The translations under genes were made by a program, and so were the position numbers. Under the pieces are notes generated by a model that saw only the letters and a program-made list of their open reading frames with translations, searched no databases and was not told the DNA's origin. Below, piece by piece: positions 55,218 to 64,000 of a stretch of 64,000 nucleotides of DNA. The stretch's first letter is position 1, and every line of letters begins with the position of its first letter. This DNA comes from an uncultured Clostridia bacterium. Lineage in GTDB: Bacteria; Bacillota; Clostridia; Christensenellales; Aristaeellaceae. The stretch spans positions 1 to 64,000 of the forward strand of contig CAMVAJ010000004.1 in assembly GCA_947165425.1 (NCBI GenBank), read 5' to 3'.

Positions 55218-56324
55218 ATGGATTACCAGAGAGATTCAGTTCTTGACATGTTTGGTTTATCGCTGGATCAAACAATTCTGCTTTTCTCTTCACAAAGAAT
55301 GCTCATTGATTTTGACATTGAGAACACCAAAGATAAAACGGTTCAAGAAAAAAATAACTGGCGTCATTTGTGGGAATCAAGTATTCTATCACATCTGAAT
55401 TCTTTGCGTCCAGAAAAGCCCGTATACTTCCTTGAAGCAAATAAACTGGAAGAAGCTTTCGCTTCAGCTATAGCAGATACAGAGAATCTAACATGGTATT
55501 ATATTATCGTCCTTGAACTCATCACATTTTCCGCATATACGCCCTTAGACAACACAGACAACAAGTCATTCAAACGTTGTAAGTATGACGACAAGCTTTG
55601 CTATAATTACCTGCGTACTTTTATAATCAAACATAGAATAATCACCGGACCTGAAATCGACAGTTTGCGCAAAACTTATGTTTCAAGCTACAATAAATCA
55701 GCTAAAAAGGGTGAAGGCATTCTTCGGGCGGCCCTTATTACGGTAGCCGTAGCCGGTGCCGTTAGCACCTTAGCCGCTGTTTTTGCGGCACCAATAGCAA
55801 TATCACTCGTCGGCCCAATGTTTCCAGCATTGCATGGCGCAGCCCTTATCAATGCATGCCTTGCCATGCTCGGTGGTGGCGCACTGGCCGTAGGCGGCGG
55901 AGGTATTACCGGAGGCGTAGCTGTTATTGCCGGCGGCGGCGCTCTGCTTGGTTTGGCAAGCGGCGGAACCGCTGCAATTGGAGCTTCTACCTTCTACCGT
56001 TCACCCGATTTCACCCACTCGCAAGCTGCAAAACTAGAAACAGTGTTAAAGGAAGTTGTTATCAACGCACAACATGACATATACACCGCTCAGAAAATAA
56101 TGGAAGATTATCGAAATCAGATAGGTGAATTGAGTAAGACGATAACTATGCTAGAATTGGAGAATCAGCAGAATAAAAACGATATCGCCGCTCTAAAGAA
56201 AACGTTTGAATTGTTAAAACGTTCATACGCAAATATGAATGCCGATATACAAGACATAACATCTACGGAGTTGAGAAAAAATGGGGAGAGTAATTCGATT
56301 AGACGAAGAATCAACCGAGGTTAA
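55218..56324 (+). CDS. Uncharacterised protein with Gly-rich hydrophobic segment and C-terminal coiled coil
   Basis: RBS gagaggagg; hydrophobic block AALITVAVAGAVSTLAAVFAAPIAISLVGPMFPALHGAALINACLAMLGGGALAVGGGGITGGVAVIAGGGALLGLASGG; low GC compared with flanks. Confidence 0.85.
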   Translation: MDYQRDSVLDMFGLSLDQTILLFSSQRMLIDFDIENTKDKTVQEKNNWRHLWESSILSHLNSLRPEKPVYFLEANKLEEAFASAIADTENLTWYYIIVLELITFSAYTPLDNTDNKSFKRCKYDDKLCYNYLRTFIIKHRIITGPEIDSLRKTYVSSYNKSAKKGEGILRAALITVAVAGAVSTLAAVFAAPIAISLVGPMFPALHGAALINACLAMLGGGALAVGGGGITGGVAVIAGGGALLGLASGGTAAIGASTFYRSPDFTHSQAAKLETVLKEVVINAQHDIYTAQKIMEDYRNQIGELSKTITMLELENQQNKNDIAALKKTFELLKRSYANMNADIQDITSTELRKNGESNSIRRRINRG

Positions 56325-57486
56325 AAATGACTTAGCGGCTCTAAAAAAGCAAAGCCAAACCGCTGAGCAAGCTATAGAGCAAACACAGCGCATGATAGCA
56401 GAACTGTATGAAGAAATGTGTCCCATGAATTCAACAGTTCATGGCACGCGCACATTTGACGCTACTCCCGAACTGGATCAACTTAACAATTCACTTGAAG
56501 AGTTTTCTGACAAAAATCTACCTGGCATTGTAAGAATTACTTCTGTTGATGTAGTTGTTAGTGTTGTTGCCGGTATAATAGCATCTGTTATAGACATTGT
56601 ATTCGTCGGAACGCCAGAAGTCGTTAAAATCTATAAAAAAGGTGAGAGATTTGACAGAAGCATACTAACAGCAATATTACGAAAGTTAGGTTCAGGCAAC
56701 GATCTTTTATCATCATTTCTTACATGGCTTTCAGAAAAGTGCAAAGTGCCTTATGATATATCGGCGGTTAAGGATACCGTAACCCCAGACAATCATAGAT
56801 TGCGCAGTTTCTCTCATGATCCATTGCTCGGCCTGCTATTTGCAGTCGTAGATATCATCATGGAAACAACCACGTTGATTGATGATAATGGGGTTATTCA
56901 AGTCATCAAAAGCACAAGAAACTATCCCATTCAAGAGAAGTATCTAGCTGTATTATACTATCTCGGTCATCTGCTCTCAGATGTTTGTACTGCGAGAGGC
57001 ATTCCGATTCCCGGTTTCTTTCTAACGCAGTTTTTCACCGGTGATGAGAACTCTATTGCCCGCAAAGCTGAACAAATGTACAAGGATGGTTACGATTTGC
57101 GGCATCTTGGATCAATGTCAACACCTCTAATTGCATCAAATCTGATTCTCAAAGGCTACATATATTTAGCAGAAGAAGACAATAAGTCTCCAATTGCTCC
57201 GTTGGCACAAAAAGAGATTGATGAGCAAAGAAACCGTGCCTATAAAACACGACTGCAGCTCATTTCTCATGCTGTTTCATGCGGTGGAAATGTAATAAAA
57301 TTCTTCATTCCTCTTACAAGCGGCAATTTGACTGCACTTAACCTGCCAGAATGGTTTTCTCTTTTAACTGATATAATTGCAACCATCAAATACGAAAAAC
57401 GCGATAAAACAGTTGAGCAAATTATCGCTAATCGTACTGTTATTGAAAGTAACTGGACTAAGCTCGCCCTACCAAATCTGAACTAG
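56281..57486 (+). CDS. Uncharacterised protein with N-terminal coiled coil, membrane segments and HRLRSFSHDPLLG motif
   Basis: MGRVIRLDEESTEVKNDLAALKKQSQTAEQAIEQTQRM...VSVVAGIIASVIDIVFVG...NHRLRSFSHDPLLGLLFAVVDI; overlaps the preceding ORF by 44 nt. Confidence 0.82.
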   Translation: MGRVIRLDEESTEVKNDLAALKKQSQTAEQAIEQTQRMIAELYEEMCPMNSTVHGTRTFDATPELDQLNNSLEEFSDKNLPGIVRITSVDVVVSVVAGIIASVIDIVFVGTPEVVKIYKKGERFDRSILTAILRKLGSGNDLLSSFLTWLSEKCKVPYDISAVKDTVTPDNHRLRSFSHDPLLGLLFAVVDIIMETTTLIDDNGVIQVIKSTRNYPIQEKYLAVLYYLGHLLSDVCTARGIPIPGFFLTQFFTGDENSIARKAEQMYKDGYDLRHLGSMSTPLIASNLILKGYIYLAEEDNKSPIAPLAQKEIDEQRNRAYKTRLQLISHAVSCGGNVIKFFIPLTSGNLTALNLPEWFSLLTDIIATIKYEKRDKTVEQIIANRTVIESNWTKLALPNLN

Positions 57487-57567
57487 CAAAACCTGCTTTG
57501 GCTTTTCGTTTTTCACAAGTTCACATTCCTGAGCAAGTGATACTGATGAAGGGAACGGTATCTTCCA

Positions 57568-58971
57568 ATGTCCTCTTTTAACTGGAAGCAGTTTATCCGG
57601 CAGATCGCCGTCATCGCCATCCCGGTGGCGCTGCAGAACCTGCTGACCACCACCGGCTCCATGGTGGACACGATGATGATCGGCCAGCTGGGCCAGACCC
57701 ACGTCGGCGCGGTCGGGCTCTGCGCGCAGTTCTCCTCGCTGATGTTCTCCTGCTACTGGGGCTTCGTCGGCGGGGGCATGCTCTTCTTCTCCCAGTACTG
57801 GGGCGCGCAGGACCACGAGGGCATCCACCGCTCCTACGGCGTCACCTGGAGCTGCATGATGACCGTCGGCGTCATCTTCTGCCTGCTGGCCACCCTCCTC
57901 CCGGAGACGGTCATGGGCCTGTATACCGACAAGCCGGAATTCCAGGCCATCGGCTGCGACTATCTGCGGATCGTGGGCTTCGCCTACCCGCTGATGGTGC
58001 AGTCCATGGCCATGGCCAGCCTCCTGCGCTCCACCGAGCGCGTGCGGATCCCCTTCTGGGGCGCGCTGGTCAGCGTCTGCTCGAACGTGGTCCTCAACTG
58101 GCTGCTGATCTTCGGCAACGGCGGCTTCCCCGCCATGGGCGTGAAGGGCGCGGCCCTCGCCACCGTGCTGGCCAACGGCCTGAACGTCGCGGTCATCGCG
58201 ATTCTCTCCAAAACACAGGGCCACCCCTACGTTCTCGCCGTCCACAAGCACTTCCACTGGACCCGCGGCTTCCTCGCGATCTATTTCCGCAAGTGCTTCC
58301 CGATCATGGTCAACGAGGTCTGCCTCGGCATCGGCAACATGCTGATCAACGTGGTGCTCGGGCGGCAGAGCGCCGAGGCCATCGCCGCCACCGCCGTCTT
58401 CCGCACCTTCGAGGGCATCATCATCGGCTTCTTCGCGGGCTTCTCCAACGCCTCCTCCGTCCTGGTGGGCAAGGAGATCGGCGCGGGGAACCTCGAGCTA
58501 GCCCAGCAGCGGGCCAAGCGGCTGGTGTACCTCTGCATGGGCTTCATCGCCCTGACCGGCGTGGGCATTCTCCTGCTCCACAGGCCCATGCTCACCGCCA
58601 TGTCCCTGACCGGGGAGAGCTTCCAGATCGCCTACGGGATGCTGCTGATCTTCTGCGCGGTCGCCATCGTCCGCATGGGCAACTGGGTACAGAACGACAC
58701 CTACCGAGCCGCCGGGGACGCGAAGTACGGCACGATCCTCGAGATCGCCTTCCTCTTCGCGATGGTGGTCCCCCTCGTGTGGCTCTCCGGCATGGTCTGG
58801 CACTGGCCCTTCCTGGCGGTCTTCGCCCTTTGCTACTGCGACGAGCCGATCCGCTTCGCGCTGATGCACCGCCACCTCTACTCCCTGCGCTGGATCCAGC
58901 CCGTCACGCCGGAGGGCCAGGCGGCCCTCCCCGCCCTGATGAAGGCGCACGGCAAGACGTCCGCCGCTTAA
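57568..58971 (+). CDS. MATE-family efflux transporter
   Basis: IAVIAIPVALQNLLTTTGSMVDTMMIGQLGQTHVGAVGLCAQFSSLMF...; 12-TM pattern. Confidence 0.94.
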   Translation: MSSFNWKQFIRQIAVIAIPVALQNLLTTTGSMVDTMMIGQLGQTHVGAVGLCAQFSSLMFSCYWGFVGGGMLFFSQYWGAQDHEGIHRSYGVTWSCMMTVGVIFCLLATLLPETVMGLYTDKPEFQAIGCDYLRIVGFAYPLMVQSMAMASLLRSTERVRIPFWGALVSVCSNVVLNWLLIFGNGGFPAMGVKGAALATVLANGLNVAVIAILSKTQGHPYVLAVHKHFHWTRGFLAIYFRKCFPIMVNEVCLGIGNMLINVVLGRQSAEAIAATAVFRTFEGIIIGFFAGFSNASSVLVGKEIGAGNLELAQQRAKRLVYLCMGFIALTGVGILLLHRPMLTAMSLTGESFQIAYGMLLIFCAVAIVRMGNWVQNDTYRAAGDAKYGTILEIAFLFAMVVPLVWLSGMVWHWPFLAVFALCYCDEPIRFALMHRHLYSLRWIQPVTPEGQAALPALMKAHGKTSAA

Positions 58972-59063
58972 ACTCCCCAAAAGACGGCGTGAATAATGGT
59001 TGAAATATCTCCATTTTATGCTATCATAAGCAAAGAAGATCTGTCTCGATACAGAGAGGGAGG

Positions 59064-60866
59064 ATGTACATGAGCCAAACCAAGACCAGCGTTTTTGACC
59101 GGCTTCCGAGCCTGATCAAGAGCAACAACGTGACCCTTTTCCCCGAAGGCGCGATCGGCTACCTGGTGGGCCCGACCCTGGCGCTGATGGCCAACTCCGT
59201 CCTGGCCAACTACTTCAACAAGTACATGACGGACGTGCTGAACATCAACAGCTGGGCCAGCGAGTTCTTCAAGTGGCTGCCGGTCATCTCCGTCATCTTC
59301 GTGGTCATCGGCAACATCATCGTCGGGCGGCTCATGGACCGCAGCAAGTCCCGCGCCGGAAAGGCCCGCCCCCTGCTGCTGATCTCCGTGCCGATCAGCT
59401 TCCTGGCGCTGCTGATCCTGTTTGTCATCTCACCTCTCGCCACCGATACCATCAACAAGCAGGGGCAGGGGCTGGCCCTGGTGTGCATCGCCATCGGCTA
59501 TAACCTCTGGTTCGCCATCGCCTACCCGATGTACTACACGCCCCACGCGGCCCTGGTCAACCTCTCCACCCGCAACTCCAAGGACCGGACCCTGCTGGCG
59601 ACCCTCTCCAACGCCACGGCGCTGGCGGCCATGGGCCTGTCCACGATGATCCTGCCCTTCTTCCTCTCGATGCTCTTCGTCCCGCAGACCACCAACCTCC
59701 CCGAGGGCGCGGTGCTGCTGGAGAGCGGCGAGTACGCCCTGAACGGCGTCGTGCTCTATGACGCCGTGGCCTCCTACAACCACTGGAAGATCTTCGTCAT
59801 CGCCCTGACCGCGATCACCGTCATCGGCGCGCTGGTGGAGTTCATGTTCACCCGCGAGCGCGTGACCGAGGAGTCCATGAGCGCGGACGCCGACGCCGCC
59901 CCGGCCAAGGCCCTGCCCATCGGCCAGCAGGCGAAGATCTGCTTCGGCGACAAGTTCTGGATCATCATGATGATCTTCTTCTTCTGCTACCAGCTGGGCG
60001 GCATGGCGAAGAACGTGTCCCAGCTCTACTTCTGCCAGGCCATGTTCCCCAACGCCGACGGCGTCTACACCATCGCCAACGGCGGCGCCATCTCCGGCCT
60101 GCTGGCCATCATCGGCGCGATCCCGACGGCCGTCGGCATGGTGGCCGCCCCGATCCTGGCCAATAAGATCGGCAAGGGCAAGGCCATCTTCTGCGGCGCG
60201 ATCCTCGCCACCGTCGGCGGCCTGCTGGGTCTGGTCGCCCCCGCCAACCTGATCATCGTCTACGTCTCCTTCATCCTGAAGGCCCTGGGCTCCACCCCCG
60301 CGATGTACCTCTCCATGGCGCTGCTGGCGGACGTGCTGGACCACCAGGAGGCCGTCAACGGCGCCCGCACCGACGGCCTGACCATGACCATCTACGGCGC
60401 CATCATGGCCGGCATGACCGGCGTGGCCACCGGCATCCTGAACATCGTCCTCTCCAACGTCGGCTACGCGGCCGACAACATCTCCTCCCCCGCCATCCGC
60501 GGCGCGATGCCCTGGGTGTTCATCGGCGTGGAGACCTTCTGCTACCTCGTGATCTTCCTCATCTTCATCTTCATGGGCGTGGAGAAGTTCGGCAAGTATG
60601 ACCACGAGGCCATCGTCGCCGACCAGAAGGCCGCCGCCCTCGCCGAGGGCCGCGTCTACGTCTCCCCCGAGGAGAAGATCCGCAAGGAGGAGGGCGAGGA
60701 GGCCTACCAGGCCGAGCTGAAGAAGCAGGCCGACGCCAAGGCCGCCGAGGAGGCCAGGCTCGCCAAGCTGAGCGCCGAGGCCCGCAAGGCCCTCGCCGAC
60801 AAGGAGGCCGCCATCCGCAAGGAGCTCAACAACCTGCGCCAGGCCAAGGGCCGCAAGGCGATCTGA
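59064..60866 (+). CDS. GPH-family (MelB-like) sugar:cation symporter / MFS transporter
   Basis: NVTLFPEGAIGYLVGPTLALMANSVLANYFNKYMTDVLNI...VGRLMDRSKSRAGKARPLLLISVPI; highly charged C-terminal tail. Confidence 0.88.
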   Translation: MYMSQTKTSVFDRLPSLIKSNNVTLFPEGAIGYLVGPTLALMANSVLANYFNKYMTDVLNINSWASEFFKWLPVISVIFVVIGNIIVGRLMDRSKSRAGKARPLLLISVPISFLALLILFVISPLATDTINKQGQGLALVCIAIGYNLWFAIAYPMYYTPHAALVNLSTRNSKDRTLLATLSNATALAAMGLSTMILPFFLSMLFVPQTTNLPEGAVLLESGEYALNGVVLYDAVASYNHWKIFVIALTAITVIGALVEFMFTRERVTEESMSADADAAPAKALPIGQQAKICFGDKFWIIMMIFFFCYQLGGMAKNVSQLYFCQAMFPNADGVYTIANGGAISGLLAIIGAIPTAVGMVAAPILANKIGKGKAIFCGAILATVGGLLGLVAPANLIIVYVSFILKALGSTPAMYLSMALLADVLDHQEAVNGARTDGLTMTIYGAIMAGMTGVATGILNIVLSNVGYAADNISSPAIRGAMPWVFIGVETFCYLVIFLIFIFMGVEKFGKYDHEAIVADQKAAALAEGRVYVSPEEKIRKEEGEEAYQAELKKQADAKAAEEARLAKLSAEARKALADKEAAIRKELNNLRQAKGRKAI

Positions 60867-60883
60867 TCTCTGAAAACCTCATC

Positions 60884-60921
60884 GCGCCCTCTCCCCCAGT
60901 CCGGGGGAGAGGGCGTTTTGT
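60884..60921 (+). terminator. Rho-independent terminator
   Basis: CGCCCTCTCCCCC-agtcc-GGGGGAGAGGGCG then TTTTG. Confidence 0.88.
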
Positions 60922-61004
60922 TTACACAGTTTACAAATCTCTTCCTCCCGCCCTCTTTTGGGCCGCTTTCGCCCGCCGATCGCGTATTTTGGCCCTTTCC
61001 GCGC

Positions 61005-61033
61005 TTGACAATCCCTTCCCTTTTCTGTATACT
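61005..61033 (+). promoter_or_regulatory. Sigma70-type promoter for rpmH
   Basis: TTGACA - 17 bp - TATACT. Confidence 0.85.
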
Positions 61034-61098
61034 TGATAAGCTATGTTTTAAGCAAGCTTCGGGCTCAAGCCCTGAAACCAACGCAGAGGAGTGTTACC

Positions 61099-61233
61099 AT
61101 GTTCCGTACTTATCAGCCCAAAAAGCGTCAGCGCTCCAAGGTGCACGGCTTCCGTGCCCGCATGTCCACCCGCAACGGCCGCCGTGTGCTGGCCGCCCGC
61201 CGCCGCCGCGGCCGCAAGGTGCTGACCGTCTGA
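61099..61233 (+). CDS. rpmH: 50S ribosomal protein L34
   Basis: [44 protein letters not shown]. Confidence 0.98.
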   Translation: MFRTYQPKKRQRSKVHGFRARMSTRNGRRVLAARRRRGRKVLTV

Positions 61234-61402
61234 CGGTTGGCCCAAAACGCGTCTGAGGGGACCGCGCGGTTCAGCCGCGCCATGCCCCTTTGCGGATCAA
61301 GCCCGCCAGTATAAACGGCGGGCTTTATCCTTAACCATGGGGGCGCTCCCGCCGGCGCGCCCCGTCCCCGGATCCCGGCATCCGGAAGAGGCATCGTATC
61401 CC

Positions 61403-61774
61403 ATGCAAAAGCGTTATCGGCTGCAAAAAAACAAGGCGTTCCAGTACGTGTACCACCGCGGAAAGAGCGTCTCCTGCCGCGATCTGGTCATGCTCCAGGC
61501 CAAGGGCCGGGGGCTTCAGGTCGGTTTTTCCGTCAGCAAAAAAGTGGGCAACGCCGTCACCCGCAACCGGGTGAAGCGCCGCCTGCGCGAGTGCTTCCGG
61601 CCCCACCTGGGGGATGTGAAAAACGGACTTTACGTCATCGTAGCCAGACCGTCAGCCGCCCATGCCACCTTTGCGGAGCTGCAGCGCCAGGTCCTCCAGC
61701 TTCTCCGGAAGCAGGACGCCCTGCGCCCCGCCGCGCCCCAGTCAGGCGCACCGCAGGGGGAGTCGCGCAGATGA
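61403..61774 (+). CDS. rnpA: Ribonuclease P protein component
   Basis: [31 protein letters not shown]...[27 protein letters not shown]. Confidence 0.97.
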   Translation: MQKRYRLQKNKAFQYVYHRGKSVSCRDLVMLQAKGRGLQVGFSVSKKVGNAVTRNRVKRRLRECFRPHLGDVKNGLYVIVARPSAAHATFAELQRQVLQLLRKQDALRPAAPQSGAPQGESRR

Positions 61775-62013
61775 AACGCTTTCTGCTGTGGGCGATCCGC
61801 CTCTATCGCCGCCGTCTCAGCCCGCTCAAGCGCAGACCTGCCTGCCGCTTCGTGCCCACCTGCTCCGAGTACGCCCAGACCGCCATCGAGCGCTACGGCG
61901 CGGCGCGGGGCGGGCAGCTGGCGCTCAGGCGAATCCTGCGCTGCAATCCGCTCAGCCGCGGCGGCTACGACCCGGTGCCCAGGGATCCCCGAACCACCCT
62001 GAGGAGGGAGTAA
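61771..62013 (+). CDS. yidD: YidD membrane protein insertion efficiency factor
   Basis: [70 protein letters not shown] overlap with rnpA. Confidence 0.97.
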   Translation: MKRFLLWAIRLYRRRLSPLKRRPACRFVPTCSEYAQTAIERYGAARGGQLALRRILRCNPLSRGGYDPVPRDPRTTLRRE

Positions 62014-62020
62014 ACGACCG

Positions 62021-63049
62021 ATGGAATTCCTGATCAACATTATCCGAGGAATCAACTCCGTGGTGGGGAACTACGGCTGGTCGATGGTGCTCTTCACCCT
62101 GCTCGTCCGGCTGGTGCTCTTCCCCTTCGACTACAAGAGCCGGGTCGGCATGCGCAAGATGACGGCCCTGCAGCCGAAGATGGCCGAGCTCCAGCGCAAG
62201 TACGGCAAGGACCAGGCCAAGTACAATCAGAAGGTCTCTGAGATGTACAAGAAGGAGGGCGCCTCGCCGATGTCCGGCTGCCTTCCCATGCTGCTCAGCT
62301 ATCCGCTGCTGATCATCATGTGGAACGCCATGCGCGCCTTCGCCAACGAGCAGGTGGTCCGGCAGGTGGTGGAGATCCTCCAGCACCCGGAGACCATGCC
62401 CGTGCTCGACAGCTGGCTGTGGATCAAGAACCTCTGGATGCCCGACAGCCCCTTCTCCTCCGCCCTGGTGGACCTGAACACCCTGCGTCAGGTGCCCACC
62501 GACGTCTGGAGCAAGCTGCTGAACGCCGAGACGCTCCAGCAGATCGCGGCCCTGCACCCCGGCCTGGCCAGTCTGACCATGGACAGCTTCGCCCAGAGCG
62601 AGCTGGCCGCGACGATCCAGCTCCTCCACTCCACCCTGGAACAGACGGCGGTCTACCAGCAGGCCGCGGGCGGCCTGCCCGGCTGGACCAACATCCCGGT
62701 GCTCTTCACCACCGTCAGCATCATGAAGGAGTACAACGGCCTGCTGATCCTGCCGATCCTCTCGGCTGTCAGCCAGTTCGCCATGACCGCCATCCTGGGC
62801 AACACCCAGCCTGCCCCCGCCGCCAACGACGCGGCGCAGCAGACCCAGCAGTCCACCTCGAACTTCATGAAGTGGTTCTTCCCCATCTTCTCGCTGTGGA
62901 TCTGCCTGAGCTACAACGGCGCCTTCGCCCTGTACTGGGTGACGAGCAACCTGATCATGATGATCTCGACCTTCAGCATCAACAAGTTCCTGGACAGCAA
63001 GGATAAGCAGAACAATACAACCGTAAACGGGGAGGCTTCCATCAAATGA
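62021..63049 (+). CDS. yidC: YidC/Oxa1-family membrane insertase
   Basis: GWSMVLFTLLVRLVLFPFDYKSRVGMRKMTALQPKMAELQRKYGKDQAKYNQKVSEMYKKEGASPMSGCLPMLLSYPLLI. Confidence 0.96.
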   Translation: MEFLINIIRGINSVVGNYGWSMVLFTLLVRLVLFPFDYKSRVGMRKMTALQPKMAELQRKYGKDQAKYNQKVSEMYKKEGASPMSGCLPMLLSYPLLIIMWNAMRAFANEQVVRQVVEILQHPETMPVLDSWLWIKNLWMPDSPFSSALVDLNTLRQVPTDVWSKLLNAETLQQIAALHPGLASLTMDSFAQSELAATIQLLHSTLEQTAVYQQAAGGLPGWTNIPVLFTTVSIMKEYNGLLILPILSAVSQFAMTAILGNTQPAPAANDAAQQTQQSTSNFMKWFFPIFSLWICLSYNGAFALYWVTSNLIMMISTFSINKFLDSKDKQNNTTVNGEASIK

Positions 63050-64000
63050 GATCCGTTGAAAAATCCGCCAAGACGCGGGAGGAGGCGCTGGAGGCCGCCC
63101 TGCAGGAGCTGAACGCCTCCATCGCGGACGTGGACGTCCAGGTGCTCGAGGAGGGCAGCAAGGGCCTCTTCGGCCTCTTCGGCTCCCGCCCCTACCGGCT
63201 CCGCGTCACCCTGCGCGGCCAGGAGAGCCGCGAGGACGAGCTGGACGTCATGAGCCTGCTGAACGACAAGAAGGAGCCGGCCAAGCCCGCGCCCAGGCCC
63301 GAGAAGCCCGCCCGGGCCGAGAAGCCTGAGCGCGCCCCCCGCCCCGAGAAGGCGGAGGCCGCCGAGGAGACCGCGGAGGACAAGCCCGCCCGGTCCCGCC
63401 GCCCCGAGCCCGTGCGCCGCGTGAACCCCGACCGCAAGCCGGCCCAGGAGAAGCCCGCCGAGGAGACCGTCCTGGCCGCCGAGGACGCGGAGCTGCCCGA
63501 GGAGGAGGCCGCCGACGTGCCCGCCGGCGAGGAGACCCAGGAGGTCAAGCGCAAGCGCCGCCGCCACCGCTCCCGCGGCAAGAAGAAGCCCGCCGCCGCG
63601 CCCGCCGAGGGCGAGGAGGCCGCCGAGGACGCGGAGGAGGCGCCCGCCCCGAAGCTGCCGCCCAAGAAGCCCGTCAAGCCCATCGAGAAGCCCGTCGTCA
63701 CCCTGATCGAGGACGCGGAGCTGGCCGCCGACTCCCCCGCCGGCGAGGCGAAGGCCTTCCTGCAGGAGCTGACCACCCTGATGGGCGTGCCGGTCTCCAT
63801 CCGCATGGGCACCGACGAGGAGGGCAACGTCTTCGGCTACATGGAAGGCGACACCCTCGGCATCCTGATCGGCCGCCGGGGCGAGACCCTGGACGCCATC
63901 CAGTATCTGACCAGCCTGCGCATCAACAAGGGCCGCGACAAGTACACCCGCGTCACCCTGGACACGGAGAACTACCGTGCCAAGCGGGAGGACACCCTCG
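63046..64000 (+). CDS. jag: Jag/KhpB RNA-binding protein (truncated by window end)
   Basis: RSVEKSAKTREEALEAALQELNASIADVDVQVLEEGSKGLFGLFGSRPYRLRV (Jag-N), K/E/P-rich linker, MEGDTLGILIGRRGETLDAIQYLTSLRIN (KH). Confidence 0.94.
   Translation, partial: MRSVEKSAKTREEALEAALQELNASIADVDVQVLEEGSKGLFGLFGSRPYRLRVTLRGQESREDELDVMSLLNDKKEPAKPAPRPEKPARAEKPERAPRPEKAEAAEETAEDKPARSRRPEPVRRVNPDRKPAQEKPAEETVLAAEDAELPEEEAADVPAGEETQEVKRKRRRHRSRGKKKPAAAPAEGEEAAEDAEEAPAPKLPPKKPVKPIEKPVVTLIEDAELAADSPAGEAKAFLQELTTLMGVPVSIRMGTDEEGNVFGYMEGDTLGILIGRRGETLDAIQYLTSLRINKGRDKYTRVTLDTENYRAKREDTL

Noticed and set aside
55182-57567. Insertion sequence or integrative element
   Set aside because: No transposase or integrase motif and no obvious flanking direct or inverted repeats; only composition marks it as foreign.
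60917-61098. oriC upstream of rpmH
   Set aside because: No DnaA-box-like repeats or AT-rich unwinding region, and no dnaA in the window.

Overview
High-GC Firmicutes/Clostridia-like chromosomal window, mostly ordinary and densely coding. The right end holds rpmH-rnpA-yidD-yidC-jag. Other housekeeping genes include pfkA, addA, tldD/pmbA-like, rpsU, zapA, hemW, lspA and an rluD-like gene. The accessory content that stands out is: (1) a family of palindromic intergenic elements, three of them paired inverted elements and two solo halves, whose hairpin arms appear to co-vary between copies; (2) a low-GC two-gene island (about 55.18-57.57 kb) encoding an uncharacterised Gly-zipper/coiled-coil protein and an overlapping partner, with an A6 run at the junction; (3) a 9.4 kb gene for a 3131-aa secreted beta-helix adhesin-like protein built from two alternating module types, followed by an unannotated 38-aa acidic peptide ORF and a Pro/Thr/Ala-rich membrane-anchored protein; (4) a RecD2-like helicase fused to a DnaQ-type exonuclease; (5) a LytTR/GHKL two-component system next to a domain-swapped, doubly membrane-anchored GH3, a small TM protein and a GH2. 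No CRISPR, rRNA, tRNA, integrase or transposase was recognised. All family calls come from reading motifs by eye; no database search was run.
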